Source: Oxyruncus cristatus
Taxonomy: Eukaryota; Chordata; Aves; Passeriformes; Cotingidae
Reading direction: 5' to 3'
Assembly: GCA_013399855.1 (NCBI GenBank)
Contig: VXAY01002113.1
Coordinates: 2,166,812 to 2,230,811, forward strand
DNA length: 64,000 bases
The stretch's first letter is position 1, and each line of letters opens with the position of its first letter. Shown here in pieces: positions 25,401-37,400 of the stretch. A program made the translations under genes and the position numbers. Below the pieces are notes generated by a model that did not search any database, was not told the DNA's origin, and saw only the letters and a list, made by a program, of their open reading frames with translations.

Positions 25401-28400
25401 CTCTCATTCTGGTCTGGTGGTGATGACGAGACCTAATCCCTGCAACAGGCCATTGCTTTGCACCCACCTGTGCGCTCCCAAGACAGGGACAAGCATTGTT
25501 TTGTCAAGGAAAAAAGCCCAAAGCGAACGCATGGCTTTTCCTTACCATGTTGCCTTCATCATCGCAGTCATCACCATCCGGGGGGGGTTCATCCAGGTGG
25601 AGCTGGTGCAGCAGCAGACCCGGAGAGGTCTTCCCATTGCAGTCCTGGTGCTCGGAGGCAGTGGTTCGGGTGCTGTGCATGCTGCTGGTCCGGTACAGGG
25701 AAGGCACCTGCAGGGTATCCTGGAGGTCGAAGGACCCTTTCGTTTCCAGCGACTCCATGCGATGAGGCAAAGAGCCATTGAAGCTGCCGGCCCGGCTGGA
25801 GTGCTCCTCATCCGAGCTCTCCCCTTCCTCCGAGCTCTCCTTGCCCTCCCCGGAGAGGAGGGACCTGCGCTCGCCGCTCTGACCCCGGCGCTTGAGGCTG
25901 GGGGCCCGGCCGATGCTGTTCCAGCTGGAGCGGCGGCTGTTCCAGCTGCTGCTGGCACGCCAGGGACTGTGCGGGGAGCTGCGGGCGCTGGGCTGCGGGA
26001 AGGACAGGGACAGGGACAGGGAAGAGCATCAGCCCCGTGCCACCCGCCCCATGCCAGGCTGCTGGGGCGGACGGGTGGACGGACAGCCCCACGGACGCAC
26101 TGAACATCCACAGGAGGAGGTGATGCGAGTACCGGGGACTTGAGCTCGTAGAGGGCGGGGTCCACGGAGACGCCGCTGGCCCGGCGGGACTCGTAGCCCT
26201 GCGCCGCATCCCCGAACATGGCACTCTTGGGCATGGGCATCGGCGTGGCAGCCGTGTGGATGATGAGCGGGGGGGTCAGGCTCTTCTTCAGCTCCGGGTG
26301 GTCGCTCAGGGCCATCACTGGAAGACACAACGGGGTTTTAGGTGTCACACCTCAAGGGGCACATCTACAACCCGCTCTCGGGCAGGCAAAGAGGCTGCGC
26401 GGGGATGGCTCTGCTCCGAGCACCAGGGGAATGCGGGCCAGAAAGCCCGTCTGGAGAGCTGGGGGCCCGTCCTTCGGTCAAACAGTAATGGGATCGGGTG
26501 CCAATGGGATCACGTGTCAGTGGGAGAGGAGAGCAGATGCAGAATGTCATCTGTTGCCCCTCAACCCCCAAACCAATGCCCACCAGCTCCATCTCTGGGA
26601 ACCTCCTTCCCCATGCCCGCATGCTCCTCCTGCAGAGACAGTCCAAAAGCCCAGACCTCAGGCTTGGTGGGGAAATTACAGCTCAAATGCAATCGTGTCT
26701 GTCCCTATCTACATCCCAACATCCCACCCCAAGCCGCAAGCCCGCTGCAATGTCAAGCAAGCCACAACTGGGATTACAGCATTCCCTCTAGGAGGGCTTT
26801 TTCCTTTCGGACACATTGTTTTCACAGCAAAGTGAGGTTTCTGTGGAAGGGCCCATCCTCCTGGGGTTATTACTCACAGGCTGGATTTGACAAGTTTTTC
26901 TTAAGTCCTCCCTCCTCTTCCAGGCTGCGGGGAAAGAGATCCCCCTCGGAATCAGACTTGGAAGCATCACCCTGCAGCAAAACAAAGGGCTTCAGCAAAG
27001 AGGGTTATAGGCCACAGTGCATGGACACCCCTCTGTAAAAATGGATTCCCATCTCCAACACCACACCTACGGATCCACTGAACTTTGTACCACAATGCAA
27101 CACCACCTTTCACAAAATGATGCATGCACAGGTTTATACCACAGACTAATTAACCTCCTACCAGGAAGATGGATCACCTCTGGCTCCAAACATGGTCCCA
27201 GAAAGGGATCAGAAAAAAACCAAACCACTACTTAATTTTTGCTGCTGGAATTGCATACGGGGCAGATGTTAGGAAAGGACAGATATCCGATGAGCAATTT
27301 GTGGACAAAAGATGGCCCTATTAATCTCTCTTAATTTATACACCATGTCGTAAAACTCCCTCTGTGTGGCTCTTTCTAGTGATGGAGCAATCCAGCGTTC
27401 AGAAAGGTCACAGCAGACCCCAAATTTCCTACGTGACTCCTGTGCACGTGTCGATGGACACCCCATCAGCGCAGAGAGGATCCAGGTGGCAGAACCCAAC
27501 TGCCATGAGCGGCAGTTCCCCTCCCAGTTGCCACACACAACAGGAGCAGAAGTTTTGGGGATTTACACTGTATCATCCGAGGAGTTTAAATTCTGCCGCC
27601 TGCTCTGACAGGTGCCCATCCTCGGGCAGAGAGAGATGATGTTTACCAGTGCTCACAGCGTGGTGCCCGGGCTCTCACTCGGCCTTGTGGCACAGACCCG
27701 ATTAGGGGTGTCCCTGTGTATCACCCTGATTCTGTCCATTGGCACTGCAGAAAGGCACTTAGGGTGTGGTATAGTCAGGATACACCCAACGGGCAGTGGT
27801 GCTCGCCAGAATGATCGATACCCATCCAAAAAGAGGAGGATTCACAGCTGAAACCACTGCTCTGGCAAAGGGCACCAAGCCCTGTCACAATGGAGGAGAG
27901 GTGGGAAGAGAGGGAAGATGCTGGGATGGGAGAAGCCAAGCAGACCCTCACTTCAGCTGTGAGAGCCCAGGAGCCCCAGAAAACCCCAACAAGGCTAAGC
28001 TGCACCCCCAGGAGCCCTGGCCAGCGCTGCTGAGGTTTGGTGCTCGGGTACCTGTTGACTGAAAAATCTCAGAAGGACCCCAGCATGGGACAGGAGGAAG
28101 AGGTGGATCCAACACAAGTCAGTGCCCTGCACCTCATTGTTAAGCAAAACCCCAGAAGGCTGAGCCCCAGTACTGCCCCACTATTCAGTGGAGTCACTAA
28201 ACTGTTAAAGATAGTTTTTCCAGGCAGACTGGACACTCAGACACATTTTCAAGGCAAAAGAGAGTGTGACGTCAAGTGTTGGCTCAAAACTTCCTCTCCT
28301 AACGATCCAGGACTTCTGTGCTATTCAGGGAAGCTCATCCTGCAGGACGCAGTCTGAGAAGGTCAGGAATGCACCTTGCAAGGGGGAGCAGTAAAGCCAG

Positions 28401-31400
28401 TCTGGCCTGAGCTTTGCTGGAGTCAGACCCATGTCTGTATGAACAGGGGCTCCAGCTGGCTCCAGGTATGTTCCCCATGGAGGCTCCCGGCTCAGCCTGT
28501 CAGCGGGCCTGCCAGGAATTACTCATTCTCCCTAATGGGTTATTAAAAAGAAATAAATAATGGGAAGAATTTTACGTGATTTGTATTCCTGGAGTGCTCT
28601 TGAAGAGCCCAAAGGAAAGTTTTAAGGGGGCACAGTGAGACATGTACTGAGATGAAAAAGCAGAGCTACATGGGGACTTCCCACCCCCTTCCCCAGCACC
28701 AAACCCCATGTCTGGAGGACAGAGAACATCCCCTCCCAAACACCACGTGCCAGACTCAGTATGGTGCAGGCAAACATCTTGCAGCCATGGCTGCTGCCCA
28801 TTACCTGTTCTTGCACTCCCAGTTTGCCTTTCTGGATAGAAAAGGGGTTAGGAGAGAACAGGGAGTTAAAATCCTTTTGGGAAACGAGGGTACGCCAAGA
28901 TGGACCAGGCGGTACAACAGCTAAACCAGCCTGTACCGAAGGGGACTGACACACTGGGATACGAGGGGAAAGGGCTTCTGGGCTGAGGGAAAAGTCAGGC
29001 TTCTTGGAAAGGACAGAAAGGGAAGGGAGTGGTAAAGAGAAAGAGGAGGTTGGCAGAAGGGTAAGGTTTGGGGTGTGCTGCACTTCGGAGATCCACGGCT
29101 TCCTCAGACCTGGACAGGACCATTTCACATCCTGGCTGTGCTGTAACATGGCATCTCGTTGGCAATCCCAGCATTCCAAACAGCCTTTCTGGACACACCA
29201 CGGTGCAGCTGCTGCCATCCTACCCTGTCCTGCAGAGCATGGGGCTCCCACACACACGTGTCCACAAACAGGTTTAATTCCAGGTCCCTTCACTCCTGGC
29301 CATCCGCCTCCAGCTGCGTGAGGGAGCCTTGGCAGGCACACTCAGCAATCAGCATCGCCACCCACATCCCTAGAGAGGTCCCCAGGATGTGACTGTGCCA
29401 TGGAGAGGCTGTCACAGCCCCATGGGGAGCCTTTCCCAGGGCAGGCATTCAGAAAGGGGTCAGCTGTGGCTGAGCTGTGGCTGGAGCCACATCAGCCACT
29501 CCAAAGCACCCACCTTAATTTACCTTGGTCCCTCAGAGAGGGAAAGGACTTAAAATCACGTCTGACTTGACAATGAGGGTGACAAAAAAAGGAAAGAAAA
29601 AACAAAAACACTCCCCAAACACCCAAATGAACCCCAGAAGAATGACAGCTACTACAATGAGAACAGCACCACGGCGTGTGACCAGGCACCACGAGAGAGA
29701 CAACCACGGTGGCGGTGGGATGTGCTGTACGTACCCCCGACGAGTCGACAGGCAGCTGAATACAGCTTAACTGCCCACTCGCATCTTCTCGCTTGGAGAT
29801 CTCCTGAAGGAGAAACGGGGGGAGGGAGGGGGGAGGAAGGGGAAGGCGGGGTTCAATTTTCACAGTTTCAACAGCAGGACTGAATGGGGAATCAAAAAAC
29901 ACACGAGAAGAGGCAGGGAAGGAGAGGGGAAGGGGGAGAAGGGCAGTGCATGGCCACGATGGAGTGCTGGGCTGGGACACCTGCCTTGTTCCACTCAGCG
30001 CAGGGAAGGAGGGGAAGAGCTCAGGTGAAGCAAAGCCCTTTGAAGGGACCAGCCTTACCTTTAAATTAAGTGTTTCGATCAGAGCTTGCTTCAGCTCCTA
30101 AGTGATAATTGTGCTAATGAAACACCAGCTAATTATTGAAAACATGATTTTTTTTTTTTGGCAGCTCTATAATAGCATCTTTATTTATTACGCCTTCATT
30201 AAGCAGCAATGGAGACTTTTAATGAATGTTTGATTAACACAATATCAGTGCTCTTGCAGCCAGGTGAAATACCTAATTTAAGGAGAGACACACAATCTGC
30301 TGTGAGTTCAGATCCCTTCTCAGCCCTGTTAGTGGAGACACCTATTTAAATCAGCAGTTTAAACCAGGGGTCTGCAGGCAGGGGGGCACAGCCCCATCCT
30401 GGCGAGCTTTGCCACACCAGCGGCCCCAACATCACTTCACAGCACCAGAAGTCAGCCTTTCCCTACACACTTGGAAAGCACACACCATTTGTCACATTGG
30501 TGTGCTTCCCCTTCCTCAGGGGCAGCTTTCCCACCACTCCTCACTTTTCAGCAGTGCATCCGTGCCTGGTTCCATCCCATGGGGCCAGAGGAGGTCATGT
30601 GCTGCAGCAGGAGGGCACAGATTGTCCCACCAGCTTTATTTCTTGCCTCCAGGGCAGTGGATCTTTCCTCTGGTTGCTAAATGGTTACAAAACTCACCCC
30701 AGCCTAGGCTGGGATGAAGATTTTAAGAAAGAGTTGCCAGCAGCGTGATGGACACTTAACTTAAAGTCTTTGCTTGTAACAGAGAGAGACACGGAAAAGC
30801 CATTGAAAGAGAAAAGATGGAAACACTTTCCCTTTCACAAGGAAAATCCCACTAAAACCAACAGGAATGCAATAGGCAAGAGATGTAAGAAAAACACCAC
30901 CCAAAATCTCTACTGCAGGAGAAGGGACTGTTCCCTCTGGTGGAAGCCCAGAAGAAGTCGACATCCATATTTCTCCAAGGATGCTACCTCCAGAATGCAG
31001 GTAATGTCCTGCGGGGAAAAGGATGGAGAGGCTGGAGGACCTGGGGGGGTGAGGTACCAGGGAGGGAGGGGTGCCCAAACAAGGGGAAGGAACAAACCCA
31101 CAAGTGAGAACAGACGGGGATATTGGGACACAAACTGGGAGGATTACCAATGGAAGAATACGCTTTGGAGATAATACTGTTAGGAAGTCCCTCAGGAGAG
31201 GAGCTTATGCCCAACTAAGAGAAGTCACTCCTTGCCTGAGAGAGAAGTCTCCAAGGCAGGGACCTGAAAGGTCAGGCAGCAATTTCCAATTAGCAGCTTG
31301 ATCAAACGGAGTCCCCTGCTCACCTTCCCTGCACCAACACCAGGTTCCAGTTAAATCAGGAAACGTGTGGTCAAAAACAACGACGTGGCATAAAGGACTG

Positions 31401-34400
31401 CACGTGCCTCTTGCAAGAGAGAAGCAGGTTACCAAATAAAAGGAAAAGAGGGGGGGAAAAAAAAAAAAAGAAGAAAAAAAAAAAGAACTCAACCCTGCAA
31501 AATATATTGTTCCATATTTAAAGTTTGGAACAGGTCCTTTTAGTTTCTCAACCGCTTATATACATCTGCTGCCTGGCAACTGGGGCTGCAAAGCCATGCA
31601 CTAAAATTAACGAGGTGCTTGCGGATTGAGGAAAGGCACTCAAGGACCAGGGAGATAAAGGCAGCAGCCCTAGGATTGTGTTTCAGCCCAGAAATCTGAA
31701 GGGGAATGGAAAAATGAAAAAAAAAAAAAAAANNNNNNNNNNNNNNNAAAAAAAAAAAAAGCCAACCCAAGCCCAACACAGAAGAACAGTCAAGTGCAAT
31801 CATGGGAGGGAGACGCCAGGGTTTGTTTACAGCGAGAGATGATCTCTCTATTAGTTCTGCTTAGGAGAGGATCCTGTGTGTGCTGGCTTGCAAAAACCAG
31901 AACGTGATCTGTTCACAAAGCTACAAAGCTGAATAAACATAAACCAGCAAGGCCAGACCTGGCTCCTGACCTCCGGAGACATTTGCTCCCCTGCCTGCTG
32001 CGGGAAACTCATGTTGAGCTGAGGGACCTCTCGGTCCCATCACACTCTACTGGAAGAATGTGGAGAACTCAGAATAACGAGGATGTGGAAGGAAGATTAT
32101 TATTAAAAAGCCATCATCAAAGCCTGAGATTTAAAATAGCACTGTAATCAGAGTCACAAATTAGAGAAATAAGGTGCAAGTTTGTTAAAATTGCCATGGC
32201 TAAGCAGGACTGGCAGAGATGGCTGGGTCTTTGGAGGCTGCACTGGATCCTGGTCCCTGTGCTCACCTCAATACTGGCATGAGCATCACTGCCTTCAGGC
32301 TGTCTCAGTGCTTTCCCAAATCAGAAGTTACTCCCTGATTTACACAGCACTTAAAGCACGTTTGCAGCTTACACAGATATTGGGGAGCTGCCTTGGACCA
32401 GCCCAGCACTGCCCTGGCAGAGGAGCCACAGGGGCAGGCCGTGGGGCAGCCCTGCTGCAGAAAACGGCCAAAAGCAAACCTGGGGAGTGCTGCAAGCAGT
32501 TCCTTGGCTCCAGGGTAGACACACCCTCAAGGGCACGGTTAGTGGAATAAAAGCACAGCATATTAAAGCCAGTCCATGAACTTAGAGGGAGTTGTACCGT
32601 GGCACAGCTGGCCGCAGAGCGAGCGTGGGATAAACTGCTGCCCAGGGAAGAGGCACGTGGCAGCGGCGGAGCACAGGAATGCTCTAGCGTGGAAAACCAG
32701 GCTGAGCCAAGGAGCAGAGGTGTCAGCCTCCCTCGAGGGCCAGAGGCTGGCAAAGGGCTGCTGTGTTTAAAGGCTGAGTCCTTTTCCTCTGCGCAGCGGG
32801 TGCAGCAGGTGATGTCCCGCTTTGGTGACCTTCAGAGAATCAATTTGCCAGACAGAACAAAGGTTGGGTTTCTAAGCTGTCACCACGAGCAGACAAGGAG
32901 CTTTGTACCTCTTCTCACTCAGGCAAGGGAACATTTTGCCGTTTGGGAGAACCTGGCAGTGATCTTCCCTTTGGCTGAGTGGTGGTAGGGGATTTACAGA
33001 AAGAAATAGCTACAACAATAACAGTTAAAAAAAGAAAAGCACAACATGGAGAGACGATACAAGAAAAAAAAAAAATATTTCTTCTTGCTATCTCCTGGGA
33101 TGACTCCATTAATTTAACTCCAAACTCTGCTCCAAAAATAGTAATGATAATAAAAACAGTTCTGTTCATAGGGTGGCAGGATATTATAACACGCATGCAA
33201 CAAATCTTAAATAATATTTAATCACCCCAGAACGCTCATAAAAATCAGAGTGTGTAGAAGGCACAGCCTATATGAGCAGAACTCAGTGAGGAGTTTTAGC
33301 CTGTATTTACCCCTCCAACCAACCCCCTGGGCAGGGTGTAAGGGTCCCCTCCCCTTAAGGATGTTCTTGAACAGTTGGACAATTTTTGCAGGGAGCGGGT
33401 GGGCATCGCAGGTCTCCCACTCTGAGGGGGACTAGGTGACATGCTCAGTCACTCCAAGTTGGACAGTTGGATCAGCAGTAGGGTAAAAAAGAGGTTGAGT
33501 TCAAACCTAGGTGTCCCCCAAAGCCTCCAGCAATCCAGGATGTCTCATGGAAGCTCCCAGCCCAAGGCAGCAGATGGCAGAGACCAGAAATCATGTACTT
33601 TAAAATATGCAGAGCATTGCAGGGCTGGAAACGGGAAGAGCTCCATGAATGCATACCATGAAAAAAGATAATCGTGTCACTAATCTCTTACCAGCCTGCG
33701 TAAGTTTTCAGGAGGGGCCTTTAATCTGGCTGACAAATGTGGTGAAAACTGTTTCAAAGAGACTGTCATAGCAGCGATCCCATCCGCAGTGCCTGACTCA
33801 CTGCTCAATTCCCACTCCTGCATTAATGCTAACAATGCTTTTCATTTAAGCCCTTCATTTAGAGGGTTTGCTGTATTAAATTGCACCGTGGCTACAGAAA
33901 AGGAGAAGAATTTAAAAAAAAAAAAAAAAAACAACAGAAAGAAGACCTAATACTTTAGCCCACTTTTTTCCCCATACCACTCTTTTCAAGGTGTTGCTGT
34001 CCATCTCAGAAACCAAATTCCAGGATCTGGAGGCCCTGAAACTTTAGAAGAAAGCAAAGGCACGAGCGTGAGGACATTACCTCTGTCTGGAACCCCTCTA
34101 CCAGGATGGCCACCAGCAGATTAAAGAGAACGTAATTCCCAAACGTCATGAGAGCGATGAAGTAGAGAGCAGCCCAGGACGAGGTGGATGCCATGCCATT
34201 GTAAAGGACCTTGTTCCAGTCTTCCTGGGTCAAAATCTGCAGAGGAAGGGTGTCAGGAATATGGAGATGCTGGAGCATGGCATGCTGGATATCCATGCTC
34301 TGGACAGGCCAGGCAAGCACCCCATTTCTGGGGTATCCACTGTAGCTGGAATTAACCACAGGAATATAAATCCAGCCCAAGTCATCCTGTGAGCCAGAGA

Positions 34401-37400
34401 AGAGACAGGACCAAGAGACTGTGATTCCCAAGCTACTGGTAAGGACCCTGTGCAAACCACCCCAACTCACCCCCAACCCAGCAACACACCCAGGGAGTGC
34501 AACGTTGCATTGGTCAGACCTTTCCTTTGGCCAGCCAGAGCAACTCAAAGTCCTTCACAGATCCCAGGGTTACAGAGCCCAGAGCTGCTAGAACAAAAAA
34601 CTGCACATATCAACTATAGGCTTAAAACAGATTCCATTAATTGTTAAAATATCACTGCAAATGGTCTTGATCTCCTCCTCTCCATCCTCACCCACTACAC
34701 TTACTTTCATCCACCCAGCCCATACCTTGCAAATGTGTGGCCCTCCTGCCTCGGCAGCCCCTCCTCATCAACTTTCAGATTTAGTCAGGAAACCAGTCCT
34801 AAAGCCCCTGTGTACCTGCACTTGTGGTTTTGGGTCACCCCCTTTCCATGGCAAGGAGCTTCACTAAGCTCTGCCAGATGCTTTGGAAAACAACCCCACA
34901 ATCCCGAAACGCCCATGGGCTGTGGCATTTTCCATTTTGTACCTGGAAAACAGTGACGATGGCCCAGAGCAAGGAGTCGAAGTTCTTCCTGTCGGGCAGC
35001 GTGTCCCCATCCCGCTCCGACGCGAACTTGCAGCCAAAGAGGTGCATTCCCAGGATGCTGCACAAGACGGAAAGCAGGGACTCAACAAAGGGACCACGAT
35101 ACAAACCACTAAGGATACAGCAGGGCTGACTGTCTCCTGATTTCACCTGGGCAATTCCTCTTTTTTTTCTTTTTGAAGAAGATGAATCCTTTGTTCACTG
35201 AAAAACATGCCTTGAGATCACGCAAACCAGTTGTGAATTGAGGTCAAATCTGTCAAGGAGTTTCAACCAAAAAGTATGTCTGCTCCTTCTTTTTCTTTTG
35301 CTTCATTTTTTTTTTTAAGTCAAAACATTGCCTTTCAACATTTTCTAAACAAAATGTTTTGACTTTCTGTTTTGCAATGACACATTTTCAGCAAAATATG
35401 CTTCAATTGAATTAGGAAGACAAAAAGGGCTTCTGTGAAATGCCTGAATAAGACATATCAGGGGACTTGAAGCAGCTTTTTCGATTTTGACAAGAGAACA
35501 GAATACCCTTCATTATAGATAGATACTAAAAGAATAATCTGCTTTTCCCTGCTCTCTGCTAGTAACCTGAATAATCAAATTATTTACAGCTCCACTGAGC
35601 ACCACTGCTGCAAATGGCAGCTTTGGAGTGAAAAGTCTCACTGGAAGAAGGGACATTATTTCACAGAAGAGACTGGTTTTCTTCAGCCTTCCCAGTGCCT
35701 GGAATTGCTGGAACACCACAGCTGGCTGTAGAAGGAGACAGGCTCTTCTCAAGATCTAGACCAAAATCTAAAAATACAAGGCTATGCCAAGCCTATTTCT
35801 AACATTTCCACTTCTCAGAAGAAGAGGCCACATGAGAGCACAAGCACCACCACATCTGACTTTTTATTGGAACATCACCCTCAACTTGGCAATATTTTTA
35901 GCACCAGGTTAGTCAGAAAGTAAAGGGACAGCTGCCTTGGGGTGATATCAAGGAATGGTCCAGCCTGAAAGACTTTCCTTGTAAATCATCTTGCAAAGAC
36001 AAATGTCTCATTTGGCCAACTACAATAATTCAGTCAGGGCAGCAAGCCACTGCCAGTGTTGGCCAGCAGTGCTGTTCTTGGGACTGCTCAGCTCAGCCCT
36101 GTCCGGGTATGGATTCTGTCATCTCCTCATCCCACCACGGCATCCCACCTAAAATCCCGAAGCGAGCCTCATGACGGGGAATGGGAGGCGCTCACCTGAA
36201 GATGAAGATGAAGAGCATCAGCAACATGCAGAACGTGGCCACGTTGTCCATGGTCTTCATGAGGACGACGAGCTGGCGCTGGAGGGCTGGCATGAAGCGG
36301 ACCAGCTTCAGCACTCGCATGAGCCGAAAGGTGCGCAGGACCGAGAGCCCTCCACCTTGCTGGCCCACTATCTCCCACACGCTGAGGAAGACACAAAAAG
36401 GTCAATGCAGGATGGCAGGACAAAGCCTAATGCAAAGGCATGGAGGGAAGAAAGCAAAGGGAGGGTGAAATTGAGAGAGAAGAGGGGTGGAAAGCGGGCA
36501 GAGATGTGCTGCCAGTGCCCACGGCGATCTGGACTCTGTCCAGGCTTGCAAAGAGCAGAGCCCCACTTGAGTGTCAAAAATACGCCTGCAAATCAGTGGC
36601 TGCAGCTGCAGGGGCAATTACAGCCTTTGCACATGCCAGAAAACCAGAGAGATACTTAATTGGGCACTGGTTGTGCCATTTGGATCCCAGACCTTCCCAG
36701 GACATCAGGACTGATAGCTTTCTGCCGGGGCCTCTCTCTAAAATGACCATAAAATAATCCCAAGGTGTGTATTAGCAACCATGTCTAAGTGCATTAATTT
36801 ACAAAGAGAAGTGTAAAGTGTCACAGGAAGGTATTTATGCCTAGTCTCCATTACTTTCTGTTTAATTAAGCAGCCAAATGAGGAGAAACACACATAAACA
36901 AAGCTCAAGGTTTGTACCTAATCACCACGATGATCCCATCAAAGATGTTGTATGGATTCTTAATGTAGCCAAAAGGACCGTAAACAAGGACTTTCAGTAG
37001 CATCTCCAGAGCAAAGAGGCTTGTGAAGACGATGTTGCTGATCTCCAGGGCATTGGTAAGTTCCTCCGGCTGGGGAAGGAAGAGGAGGAAAGGGAGAAAG
37101 TAAACAGCACAGCCCGACACCCAAAACCACATGTGGAAACACAACAAGCCGCAATACTGCAAGTGTGAGAATACTGATGCTAATGGTGTGGTGAGAGAAT
37201 GGCAATAGCTCACTCAAAGCCCAGGAGACAGAAGAAAAATACTAGCAGAGTATTTAAGGTTTGGAAACCTGTTGTAAATTCAGCAGGTAAATCCAGACAT
37301 GGACTTCACATTAATCAGAGCTTTAGTATCACCTCAGGAGATTTATGCAGAAGTGGCATGTACCGAGGCTTAATGCTCTGACATCTCCCAAACTTATTCT

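Larger units (their letters stand above)
19982..25545 (-). other. Intron 17 of CACNA1G
   Basis: 5,564 bp; a probable old CR1 remnant (20608-20700), a 19-nt poly-T (22706-22724) and a 15-nt poly-A (24196-24210). No gene recognised. Confidence 0.9.
29804..34080 (-). other. Intron 13 of CACNA1G
   Basis: 4,277 bp upstream of cassette exon 14. It holds homopolymer A tracts (31457-31484, 31717-31760 with an N gap, 33914-33931), a TAAT-rich block (30100-30280) and, against exon 14, a C-rich pyrimidine tract in the RNA sense. Confidence 0.9.

Noticed and set aside
25351..26103. 250-codon open frame on the + strand
   Set aside because: It is antisense to exons 16-17, whose GC-rich codons suppress stops in other frames. 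No domain and no Cav match.
28622..29341. 239-codon ORF on the minus strand in intron 14
   Set aside because: No recognisable domain, Pro/Ser/Gly-rich random composition, no splice-site or homology support.
31717..31760. Poly-A as the tail of a processed pseudogene or retroposon
   Set aside because: No recognisable coding or SINE/LINE body on either side and no visible target-site duplication; the N gap prevents closer reading.
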